DNA from: JBBSHS01 sp038232515
GTDB taxonomy: Bacteria; Actinomycetota; Acidimicrobiia; Acidimicrobiales; JAUJNH01
DNA length: 14,989 bases
Assembly: GCA_038232515.1 (NCBI GenBank)
Contig: JBBSHS010000065.1
Span: 1-14,989 of the forward strand
Direction of reading: 5' to 3'
Position 1 is the stretch's first letter. Every line of letters starts with the position of its first letter. Positions 1-6,148 of this stretch are shown here, one piece after another. The position numbers and the translations under genes were made by a program. The notes below the pieces were generated by a model, which was not told where the DNA came from, did no database searches, and was given only the letters and a program-made list of their open reading frames with translations.

Positions 1-445
1 CCGAGCCGTAGATGAGGTCGAGGTCGAACCGTGGGGTCCGGAAGTTCACCACCGCGTCGGGGTCGTTGCGCCGCTCGAGGACCGAGGTGGGGTCGAAGGT
101 GATGTCGTGGTCGACGAACTGGCCGACGTAGGTGTACCCGGTCGGGATGTCGGGGTTGTCGCCCGGCTGCACGGCCGGGATCGGGGACTCGGTGGGCATC
201 GGGGCCGACGGCGGCGGCGCTGGCTGCGGGAACGGGCCCATCGAGTCGGCCAGCTTCCTGAGTACGTCGTCGTCGGGGGCGAAGGCGGGAAGATGGCGGA
301 ACATCCGGCCGTAGCGGCCCCGGTCGACGCTCGACCTGGGAACGCCCGCCAGGCCCCGTGGCGGGCTTCCACCGTGGCTGGTGGACGGCTCGGAAAGGTC
401 CGGCGTGATCCGCCCCGGCGCGGCTCCGACCTCGCCGGGGTCCAT
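1..445 (-). CDS. Heme peroxidase of the animal peroxidase superfamily (N-terminal 148 residues, gene runs off the left edge)
   Basis: The minus-strand reading frame from an ATG at 445-443 stays open to base 1; an in-frame TAG lies just upstream at 457-455. The visible 148 residues have a Pro-rich, low-similarity start. They continue into YTYVGQFVDHDITFDPTS (residues 104-121) and then a VNFRTPRFDLDLIYGS stretch. In animal-type heme peroxidases, Gln, Asp and His in the spacing Q-x-x-D-H form the distal heme site. Here they are Q109, D112 and H113, the same spacing as in myeloperoxidase. Such enzymes use hydrogen peroxide to oxidise halides or organic substrates. No signal peptide is visible at this start, and no strong ribosome site precedes it, so a later start is possible. 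The proximal His and most of the catalytic domain lie outside the window. The gene is divergent from the chorismate lyase-like gene, 81 bp away. Confidence 0.85.
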   Translation of the reverse strand, partial: MDPGEVGAAPGRITPDLSEPSTSHGGSPPRGLAGVPRSSVDRGRYGRMFRHLPAFAPDDDVLRKLADSMGPFPQPAPPPSAPMPTESPIPAVQPGDNPDIPTGYTYVGQFVDHDITFDPTSVLERRNDPDAVVNFRTPRFDLDLIYGS

Positions 446-526
446 GTCCGGACTCTATGTCGGGATGCGCCGTCCCGCACGGGCGGTGAGCGGCGCCGGC
501 CGAGCCGGTGCCGGGTCGGCCCTCCT
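446..526. other. Divergent intergenic region between peroxidase and chorismate lyase-like gene
   Basis: These 81 bases must hold the start signals of both divergent genes, unless the plus-strand gene is led from within the peroxidase frame. The stretch is very GC-rich, with overlapping GCCGG-type inverted repeats around 496-520. I cannot pick a convincing -35/-10 pair on either strand. Confidence 0.5.
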
Positions 527-1060
527 ATGCTCAGTTCGGTGATAGCCGACATCGTGCCCCTGACCCGCTTCCAGCGGATGCTGATGGGCGCCGACGGCAC
601 CGTCACGCACATCCTCGAGGCCTACGCCGACGAGCCCATCGAGGTCGTCAAGCTCCACCAGGGGGTCGACGGGTCGAACGACGGCGATGTCGATCTGCAG
701 CTGTCCCCCGAGGACGAGGTGTTGCGGCGGCGGGTGGTCCTCCGGGGCTGGCGCACCCGCCGGCCCCTGCTGTACGCCGAGGCCACCGTGGCGCTCGCCC
801 GGGTCGATCCCGCCTTCCTCGACGGGCTGGTCGGAACGGAAAAGCCAATCGGGGTGCTCCTGGCCGAGAACCGGATCGAGACCTTTCGCGAGGTGCTGAC
901 CGTCGACCGGGAGCCGGCCGGCCCGTGCGGCACCCACTTCGGCATCGACCCGGCCGCCGAGCTGCTGTTCCGGACCTACCGCATCCTCGCCCGCCGGCAA
1001 CCCATCCTCGTCATCACCGAGAAGTTCCCCACCAACTTCTTCCGGGGCCTGCCGGCCTGA
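527..1060 (+). CDS. Chorismate lyase-like protein (DUF98 / Rv2949c family)
   Basis: This 177-residue protein looks like the UbiC-related DUF98 family, whose mycobacterial member Rv2949c converts chorismate to 4-hydroxybenzoate and pyruvate in the cytoplasm. Family signatures are LTRFQRMLMGADGTVT (12-27), VLRRRVVLRG (65-74), RPLLYAEA (79-86), EKPIGVLLAENRIETFRE (105-122), FRTYRIL (148-154) and ITEKFP (163-168). R73 and E165 sit where the substrate-binding Arg and Glu of UbiC would fall, judged by motif order. The length suits the family. I chose the ATG at 527 because family similarity begins about 10 residues later; the open frame extends back to 107 but is unlike the family there. A GTG at 539 is an alternative. 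No strong ribosome site is seen. No ubiquinone or phenolic glycolipid genes are visible nearby, so its pathway is unknown. Confidence 0.85.
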   Translation: MLSSVIADIVPLTRFQRMLMGADGTVTHILEAYADEPIEVVKLHQGVDGSNDGDVDLQLSPEDEVLRRRVVLRGWRTRRPLLYAEATVALARVDPAFLDGLVGTEKPIGVLLAENRIETFREVLTVDREPAGPCGTHFGIDPAAELLFRTYRILARRQPILVITEKFPTNFFRGLPA

Positions 1061-1153
1061 CCCCCCCGGACCATTGTTTCGAACCCGCGCTATGTGGAAG
1101 ACTCCATTCAGAACGGCGAGAGCGCACCAGCGCGGGATGCGAGGAGTGACCAC
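1061..1153 (+). promoter_or_regulatory. Leader of the first surface-protein gene, with ribosome site GAGGAG
   Basis: These 93 bases separate the lyase-like gene from the secreted protein. GAGGAG at 1141-1146, seven bases before the ATG at 1154, decides that start over the in-frame GTG at 1094. A TTGTTT at 1074-1079 and TATGTG at 1091-1096 look promoter-like, but the 11-base spacing is too short to call a promoter. No terminator hairpin is evident after 1060. Confidence 0.5.
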
Positions 1154-2233
1154 ATGGTGAGACGTACGCATACCCGGAGGCTGGCCCTGACTGTGGCCGT
1201 CCTGATGCCCCTGAGTGCAGGGTTGATCGCCGCCGCCGGCCCGTCCAGCGCCGACATCACGGCTGTCAAGGGCAGCGCCTTCGGCGTGTCGATCCAGAAC
1301 CTCACCCTGTTCGGTGGAGTGCAACCCGCGTTTGGCCCCGTCCCCTCGGTCACTCTGCCGCCGGGAGGATCGGCCAACCCGGTGACGGCTACCGCGCCGT
1401 CGGAAGTCGTAGCCAGCGGGCCGGCGACCTTCTTCGAATCGGGCACGGAGACCGTCAGCACCCAGGGCACGACCGGCCCGAGCGGATCGGTGACGAGTAC
1501 GGCCACGATCAACAACATCACCGACGCCCATGGTGAGCAGTTCACCGCTACGCAAGTCTCCAGCACCTGTACCGCCGGCGCCACGGTGAGCGGGTCCACG
1601 ACCGTGACCGGCGGCCGGCTCGTCACCGCCACCGACGCCAACCAGGTTCCGACGACCACGGTCGACGTGCCGACCAACCCGGCGCCTAACACCGCCATCA
1701 ACGGCAGCTTCGTGCTCTCCCCGTCCGACACCGAGACCTATACCTATATTTTCAACGAGCAGACCGTGAACCCGGACGGGTCGATCACGGTGACCGCCGT
1801 CCATGAGATCCTCCGCGGACCAACCGCCAAGGGCGACCTCTACATCGGTCAGGTCACCTGCGGCGTGACCGGGACGGTTGCCACCACGACGACGAGCACT
1901 ACCCGCCCGTCCACCACGACCACCAGTACGACGGTGGCTCCTACGACGACCACCAGCACGTCGACCACCACGCCGGGGACGACGAGCACGACCATGGCGC
2001 CCACGTCCACCACCAGCACGTCGACCACCACGCCGGGGACGACGAGCACGACCGTGGCGCCCACGTCCACCACCAGCACGTCGACCACCACGCCGGGGAC
2101 GACGACCACCACGACGGTGGCCCCACCGTTCTCCATCTCCAGCATCGTGTGCCCGATCCTGCAGCAGCTCAACAGCATCGAGTTCCTGAGGCCGTTCATC
2201 GCCCCGTTGCTCGTAACATTCGGGTGTCAGTAG
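1154..2233 (+). CDS. Secreted choice-of-anchor P-like protein with Thr-rich linker
   Basis: This 359-residue protein begins with a Sec-type signal (MVRRTHTRR, then a hydrophobic core to about residue 28). Residues 39-240 form one domain running from GSAFGVSIQN to GQVTCGVTG. It is clearly homologous to the two repeats in the minus-strand surface protein at 9798-11600: shared blocks include NPAPNT, NPDGSITV and GPTAKGDL. Both proteins keep a Cys pair (C139 and C236 here) that could form a disulfide. Residues 241-323 are a Thr/Ser-rich linker made of 20-residue repeats. The last 35 residues (PFSISSIVCPIL...TFGCQ) are hydrophobic and bounded by C333 and C358, with no sorting motif and no basic tail. 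The domain matches what I know as the 'choice-of-anchor P' family, named for variable C-termini and of unknown function. A good terminator follows. Confidence 0.8.
   Translation: MVRRTHTRRLALTVAVLMPLSAGLIAAAGPSSADITAVKGSAFGVSIQNLTLFGGVQPAFGPVPSVTLPPGGSANPVTATAPSEVVASGPATFFESGTETVSTQGTTGPSGSVTSTATINNITDAHGEQFTATQVSSTCTAGATVSGSTTVTGGRLVTATDANQVPTTTVDVPTNPAPNTAINGSFVLSPSDTETYTYIFNEQTVNPDGSITVTAVHEILRGPTAKGDLYIGQVTCGVTGTVATTTTSTTRPSTTTTSTTVAPTTTTSTSTTTPGTTSTTMAPTSTTSTSTTTPGTTSTTVAPTSTTSTSTTTPGTTTTTTVAPPFSISSIVCPILQQLNSIEFLRPFIAPLLVTFGCQ
1921..2110 (+). repeat. 60-bp tandem repeat encoding the Thr-rich linker
   Basis: Three copies with a 60-base period lie at 1921-1980, 1981-2040 and 2041-2100, with the start of a fourth after 2100. 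Copies two and three differ at a single base (A1994 versus G2054, giving Met or Val). The first copy is diverged in its first half but identical over its last 30 bases. Each unit encodes 20 residues of the pattern STTVAPTSTTSTSTTTPGTT. The near identity suggests recent duplication by slippage or unequal exchange, so the linker length probably varies between strains. Confidence 0.95.
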
Positions 2234-2272
2234 TCGCCCGTAGCGTCAGTTCGCAGTAATCGCTTCCCGACC

Positions 2273-2297
2273 GCCCGTCAGTCTCGAACTGACGGGC
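2273..2297 (+). terminator. Hairpin terminator after the first surface-protein gene
   Basis: A perfect 10-bp stem, GCCCGTCAGT at 2273-2282 and ACTGACGGGC at 2288-2297, encloses a five-base loop (CTCGA). A short T run (TTTT, 2305-2308) follows after seven bases. The stem starts 39 bases after the stop of the secreted protein. It separates that gene from the protease cassette, which should therefore have its own promoter between about 2310 and 2350; I could not pick one. Confidence 0.75.
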
Positions 2298-2369
2298 AGT
2301 CGCATTTTCTGGCGCTCGCCGTCCCGGTGCGCGAGATTCTGATCACCACTCGCGGAAAGGGCCGGACAT

Positions 2370-3866
2370 ATGGCGAAAAAGACTGAGTCGGGGGAATACG
2401 TTCTCCTCCCCCCGCACGGATTGCGGGCCCGGGCGGCCACGACGAGCCCTGAGGCCCAGGACTTCCTCCGCCGGGCCGGGGAGCCGGGCACCCACGCCCT
2501 GAACACGGATCGGGGGGAGGTCCCGATGCGGGTGGTCGACTCACTGGGGCCCGACGGCGCCAAGCTGGTGGAGATGTCGGCCGAGTCGGCCCTGATGGTG
2601 CGGGCCCAGCGGCCCGACCTGCGCCTCGTCCCCGTCGTGTACTACACGCCGGCGGTCGTCGCCCCCGAGCAGATCGAAAGCGGCTTTGCGCCCACGGGCA
2701 CCAAGACGGCGGTCGCAAGTGCCATCACGTTGCAGGTGGTGTCCAAGAACGGCGCGGCGCCGGTGGCGAACGCCTTCGTCGTCGCCTTCGTGGACTACAA
2801 GGCCAAGAGCGGGGCCCAGGGGGTCACCGACAGCAACGGCAAGGTCAGTCTGGTCCTGGGCGGGTCGAGCGTCACCCTCGACCGTCTCTACGTCTACCCG
2901 CTCGACGCCCACTGGAGCATCATCAAGAAGAAGCTGGCGGTCAAGACCGGCGTCAAGGTCGTCCTCACCCCACTCGACCTCGGCTACACCGACGGGTTGC
3001 GTCACTTCTACGGCAACGCCGAGGACGCTGTCGGCACCGGCGTCACCGTCGGCGTCATCGACACCGGCGTCGCCGCCCACCCCGATTTGGTGATCGCCGG
3101 CGGCGCCAACACGGTGGTGGGCGAGAACCCCAAGGACTTCGGCGACAACGGCAAGTCGCACGGGACCCATGTGGCCGGCATCATCGCCGCTCGCGGGCGG
3201 CCGCCCACCGGCCTGCGCGGGGTGGCGCCGGGCGTCAAGCTCATGGCCTACCGGGTTTTCGGAAAGGACCAGGGCAGCGCCTCGAGCTTCGCCATCGCCA
3301 AGGCCATCGACAAGGCGGTGGCCGACAAGTGCGACCTTCTGAACATGAGCCTGGGCGGGGGGCCGTCGGATCCCGTCCTCAAGGCCGCCATCGACGATGC
3401 CCGAGCCGCCGGCAGCCTGTGCATCATCGCCGCCGGCAACGGCGACCGGGCCCCCATCAGCTTCCCCGCTTTCGAGGACACCGCCCTCGCGGTGTCGGCC
3501 ACCGGGCGCAAGGGCACGTTCCCGTCCAGCGCCGCATCCGCCGACGAGGTCGCTGCGCCCTACGGCACCGACAAGGCCAACTTCGTCGCCGCCTTCTCCA
3601 ACGTGGGCCCCCAGATGGACCTCACCGGTCCGGGGGTGGGCATCATGTCCACCGTTCCCGGGAGCTACGCCGAGATCAGCGGTACTTCGATGGCCTGCCC
3701 GGCGGCGACCGGCGCCGCCGCCCGGGCCATCGCCGGCTCCAAGGTGATCAAGATGAAGCGTGACGCGAGACGGTCCGAGGCCATGGTCAAGGCCGTGCTG
3801 GCCTCGGCCACCCCGCTCGGTTTCGGCCCCACCTTCGAGGGCCACGGACTTCCCCAGCCGGGGTAA
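2370..3866 (+). CDS. Subtilisin-like serine protease (S8 family) with extra N-terminal domains
   Basis: This 498-residue protein carries the full subtilase triad: D231 in GVIDTGV, H264 in SHGTHVAG and S440 in GTSMACPAATG. The oxyanion Asn is N357 in AAGNGD. It should hydrolyse peptide bonds. The catalytic domain spans about 208-480. Ahead of it, residues 45-95 (KLVEMSAESALMV...RPDLRLVP) look like the second half of an I9-type propeptide. Residues 110-203 look like a beta-sandwich insertion of carboxypeptidase-regulatory type, with SKNGAAPVANAFVVAF and TDSNGKVSL; this is an unusual placement. No Sec or Tat signal is visible after the ATG at 2370, which is preceded by GGAAAGG at 2354-2360, so the protein may be cytoplasmic or exported by another route. 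A propeptide-like gene starts 8 bp downstream. The S8 call is firm; the N-terminal domain calls are inferences. Confidence 0.92.
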   Translation: MAKKTESGEYVLLPPHGLRARAATTSPEAQDFLRRAGEPGTHALNTDRGEVPMRVVDSLGPDGAKLVEMSAESALMVRAQRPDLRLVPVVYYTPAVVAPEQIESGFAPTGTKTAVASAITLQVVSKNGAAPVANAFVVAFVDYKAKSGAQGVTDSNGKVSLVLGGSSVTLDRLYVYPLDAHWSIIKKKLAVKTGVKVVLTPLDLGYTDGLRHFYGNAEDAVGTGVTVGVIDTGVAAHPDLVIAGGANTVVGENPKDFGDNGKSHGTHVAGIIAARGRPPTGLRGVAPGVKLMAYRVFGKDQGSASSFAIAKAIDKAVADKCDLLNMSLGGGPSDPVLKAAIDDARAAGSLCIIAAGNGDRAPISFPAFEDTALAVSATGRKGTFPSSAASADEVAAPYGTDKANFVAAFSNVGPQMDLTGPGVGIMSTVPGSYAEISGTSMACPAATGAAARAIAGSKVIKMKRDARRSEAMVKAVLASATPLGFGPTFEGHGLPQPG

Positions 3867-3874
3867 CGTTCGGC

Positions 3875-4120
3875 ATGGCCAAGGCCAGGTTCATTCTGCG
3901 CTACCGCGGCGAAGGGGCGACGCCCGATAGCGATGTTGCCCAGGTACAGGATCTGGCCGACGCTGTCGTGGTGGACTCCTCGGCGCGGATGCTGCTGGTC
4001 GAGTCCCATGCTGAGCCGCTGCGCCAGCTCGTCGACACGCTCCCCGACTGGGTGTTGGCGCCCGAGCAAACCTATGCGGTGCCCGACACTCGGGAGCGGA
4101 TCGAGCGGCCACCCGCGTAG
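3875..4120 (+). CDS. Small propeptide-like protein, candidate subtilisin inhibitor or chaperone (I9-like)
   Basis: This 81-residue protein follows the protease gene after 8 bp and is almost certainly co-transcribed with it. Its stretch LVESHAEPLRQLV...LPDWVLAPEQTY aligns without gaps to LVEMSAESALMV...RPDLRLVPVVYY near the protease N-terminus. About ten of 27 positions are identical, including LVE, AE, PD, L, P and Y. That pattern resembles the C-terminal half of I9 subtilisin propeptides, which fold the protease and block its active site. Standalone I9 proteins such as yeast Pbi2 are known inhibitors. I infer a similar role acting on the neighbouring protease. There is no signal peptide, in keeping with the protease. 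The ribosome site is weak (GGGG near 3860), which suggests translational coupling. The gene is real with good confidence; the function is moderate. Confidence 0.7.
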   Translation: MAKARFILRYRGEGATPDSDVAQVQDLADAVVVDSSARMLLVESHAEPLRQLVDTLPDWVLAPEQTYAVPDTRERIERPPA

Positions 4121-4165
4121 TCGCGCTAGCTTCGGGTGAACAGCACTCGACAGAAGGAGTGGCGG
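4121..4165 (+). promoter_or_regulatory. Short spacer with ribosome site AGAAGGAG
   Basis: AGAAGGAG at 4152-4159, six bases before the ATG at 4166, is the clearest ribosome site in the cassette. It argues for that start rather than the in-frame GTG at 4136. The 45-base gap is short enough for co-transcription with the two genes before it. Confidence 0.65.
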
Positions 4166-5329
4166 ATGCCTGGAAGCGGCGAGCTCTACAAGGGAACCGA
4201 CGGCCTGTGGGCCTTCCGGGTCAAGGCGTCCAACGGCAAGGTGGTGGCCATCGACAATGGCCCCCCTGGCTACAAGGCCAAGTCAGACGCGCGAGCCGTG
4301 CTTCAGAAGCTGCTGAACGGCGATTACAAGGGCCCCATCCGTGAGGCCGCCACCCTGGGGTGCGGGCAGGAGATCACCACCAACACCACCCTCACCGGGG
4401 ATCTGATGTGCACCGACGGCCCTGCGCTCATCGTCACCGCCGACAACGTCGTCCTCGACCTCGGTGGCTTCACCGTGTCGGGCCACGGGGCGGCCAGCAC
4501 CGCCGTGCCTGGCATCCTGTTGCGCAACGTCAAGGGTGTCACGGTGCGCAAGGGCACCGTCCAGCACTTCGGGGCCGGGGTGGCCATCGCCGGCGGCGCC
4601 GACAACCTGGTCCAGAACCTGACGGTGCAGGACAACGTCGGGGAGCCCGACGGTGACTTCGGCGACGGCATCACCATCAGCGCCTCGTCCGGCAACCGCA
4701 TCCTGGCCAACACCGTCCGGCGTAACGGCCCATTCAGCGGGATCTCACTCGTCGGCGCCTGCACCGACAATCACATCCACGACAACGTCGTGAGCGACAA
4801 CAACATGCTGCCGGGTGACCCCGCGGCCGGGCGCCAGGACATGGGCATCCGCATCGAGGGGCCGGCCGCCAACAACAACATGGTCGCCGGCAACACCGTC
4901 ACCAACAGCGGGGCGGACGGCATCGTCGTCCTGGCCACCTGCGCCGATCCCCAGGGCGGGTGCGCAGGCACGCCGGGCAACGAAGGCAACGACATCTCCA
5001 AGAACATGAGCCACGGCAACGGCACCAGCGGCGCCGGGAGCGGCATCCGGCTCTTCGCCGTGGCCCAACCGGTGGCGCCCACCAAGACCACGGTCACCGA
5101 GAACGTGACCAACGACAACAAAACCCACGGCGTCGCCATCGACGCGGCCGGGAGCGCCACCCCGGGGCCGACCGAGCACAAGCTCAGCGGCAATAGCGGG
5201 CGCGGGAACGGCCAGTTCGACGGTTTCGACGGCAACACGCCGGCGTGCGGCAGCAACAAATGGACGGCGAACGACTTCGCCAAGGTCAACCAGCCCTGCA
5301 TCTCGGCCAAGAAGGCCCCAACCGGCTGA
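4166..5329 (+). CDS. DUF1508 (YegP-like) domain fused to a right-handed parallel beta-helix
   Basis: The first about 55 residues of this 387-residue protein (ELYKGTDGLWAFRVKASNGK, then GYKAKSDA) match the DUF1508/YegP pattern of a small beta-alpha domain. From about residue 64 the protein becomes a parallel beta-helix like NosD or pectate-lyase-fold proteins: CGQEITTNTTLTGDLMC, then NVVLDLGGFTVSG, then many N-x-V rungs such as NRILANTV, NHIHDNVVSDN and NMVAGNTVTNSGADGIVV. Such helices usually bind or cleave polysaccharides, but I see no catalytic set. In related actinobacterial proteins I know, the CGQ-start follows a secretion signal; here DUF1508 takes that place and no signal is visible. 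The seven Cys (66, 82, 199, 259, 266, 361, 378) would suit an extracellular protein. Substrate unknown. It lies 45 bp after the propeptide-like gene. Confidence 0.82.
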   Translation: MPGSGELYKGTDGLWAFRVKASNGKVVAIDNGPPGYKAKSDARAVLQKLLNGDYKGPIREAATLGCGQEITTNTTLTGDLMCTDGPALIVTADNVVLDLGGFTVSGHGAASTAVPGILLRNVKGVTVRKGTVQHFGAGVAIAGGADNLVQNLTVQDNVGEPDGDFGDGITISASSGNRILANTVRRNGPFSGISLVGACTDNHIHDNVVSDNNMLPGDPAAGRQDMGIRIEGPAANNNMVAGNTVTNSGADGIVVLATCADPQGGCAGTPGNEGNDISKNMSHGNGTSGAGSGIRLFAVAQPVAPTKTTVTENVTNDNKTHGVAIDAAGSATPGPTEHKLSGNSGRGNGQFDGFDGNTPACGSNKWTANDFAKVNQPCISAKKAPTG

Positions 5330-5334
5330 CGGGC

Positions 5335-5352
5335 CCGGCCCGGCCGGGCCGG
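5335..5352. terminator. GC palindrome between convergent genes, possible shared terminator
   Basis: An 18-base perfect palindrome centred between 5343 and 5344 fills most of the 26-bp gap between the convergent beta-helix and lipoprotein genes. It could fold into a hairpin on either transcript. There is no T tract on either side, so a terminator role is only an inference from position. Confidence 0.4.
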
Positions 5353-5355
5353 TGA

Positions 5356-6078
5356 TCAGGCCCGCCCCACCACTTTCTCCACCAGCGATCGCTCCAGGGT
5401 CTGGGGGAACTCGTTGCCGGGGCTCAGGAAGAACGTCCGGATCACGGCGCCGCCCTTGAAGACGACCAGGAGGTCCTGAAAGAGCGGGACCACCAGCTCG
5501 TCCAGGTTGACTGACGCGTTGATCCGCCAGGCCAGCACCTTCTGACCGATCGGCGCCACGTCGCGGGGCGTCACCTTCACGGCGCCGGGCTTGCCGCCAT
5601 CGGGCTTGCTGCGGTCGAGGTCGGCGGCGAAGACGGTCATGAGGCATCCCTGGGACTTCGGCCCGGTCAGGGCGGCGGTGAGCGTGGCCGAGGAAGCATC
5701 GGAGGCGTACTCCACCGTCGAGCGCCCCTGGGTGGCCAGCCCCTGCTTGAAGGTCGGGGACGTGGCGATGCCGGAGCGGTCGGCGCCGCTGTCCACGCCC
5801 AGGCAACGGGTGAGCTCGCTCCACAGGGTCTCGAGGGCCAGCCCCTGGCCCGGCTCCTCGGGTTGCGCCTCGAACCCGGGCGGGAAGTCGGTGGCCTGGA
5901 AGACCGCCGCCTTCGCCTTCACGCTCATCGGTGAGTCAGGCTTCGGCGACGCAGTGGAGGTTGGCTGCCCCGGGGGCGGCACCGTCCTGCCCCCGGCGCT
6001 CTTGCCCCCGCTGCCTCCACAGGCAGCGACCAGGAGCGCAGGGACGATCAGGAACATGACGCCGCGACGTCCTCGCAT
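5356..6078 (-). CDS. Small lipoprotein of unknown function
   Basis: This 240-residue protein starts MRGRRGVMFLIVPALLVAAC, a Sec signal ending in a lipobox with the lipid-attached Cys at position 20. A Gly/Ser/Pro-rich tether (to about 50) follows, then a globular domain with two Cys inside the motifs TRCLGVDSGA and SQGCLMTVF. The shape, including FPPGFEAQPEE near its start, resembles small actinobacterial sensor-like or PknH-like extracellular lipoproteins, but I recognise no named family. The start is fixed by AAAGGTGA read on the minus strand at 6091-6084, five bases from the ATG at 6078; the in-frame GTG at 6087 is less likely. It lies 70 bp after the substrate-binding gene on the same strand, and a GC hairpin lies between them. 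It may be the last gene of the transporter set or separately controlled. Confidence 0.8.
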   Translation of the reverse strand: MRGRRGVMFLIVPALLVAACGGSGGKSAGGRTVPPPGQPTSTASPKPDSPMSVKAKAAVFQATDFPPGFEAQPEEPGQGLALETLWSELTRCLGVDSGADRSGIATSPTFKQGLATQGRSTVEYASDASSATLTAALTGPKSQGCLMTVFAADLDRSKPDGGKPGAVKVTPRDVAPIGQKVLAWRINASVNLDELVVPLFQDLLVVFKGGAVIRTFFLSPGNEFPQTLERSLVEKVVGRA

Positions 6079-6099
6079 GGTGATCACCTTTCAGCATCG

Positions 6100-6120
6100 G
6101 CCCCGGAAGCGGACCGGGGC
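6100..6120 (-). repeat. GC hairpin between substrate-binding protein and lipoprotein genes
   Basis: GCCCCGG at 6100-6106 pairs with CCGGGGC at 6114-6120 around a seven-base loop. On the minus transcript it lies 29 bases after the substrate-binding stop and is not followed by a T run. It may stabilise the 3' end of the transporter mRNA or act as a weak terminator. Confidence 0.45.
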
Positions 6121-6148
6121 GGCATCGAACGGGAAGCGTTGCCCACGA

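Noticed and set aside
107..526. N-terminal extension of the chorismate lyase-like frame
   Set aside because: The extension is antisense to the peroxidase and unlike the family; similarity starts just after the ATG at 527.
1074..1096. TTGTTT and TATGTG as a promoter for the first surface gene
   Set aside because: The spacing of 11 bases is too short for a standard promoter.
455..1804. Long minus-strand open frame (449 residues) over the lyase and surface genes
   Set aside because: It covers two well-supported plus-strand genes and shows only composition-driven sequence.
1921..2110. Possible CRISPR-like array
   Set aside because: The repeats are contiguous, in frame and coding, with no unique spacers.
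1849..2199. Val-rich minus-strand frame opposite the Thr-rich linker, and a similar one at 10639-10920
   Set aside because: The VVVV/VVDVLV pattern is simply the reverse complement of Thr codons in the linker repeats.
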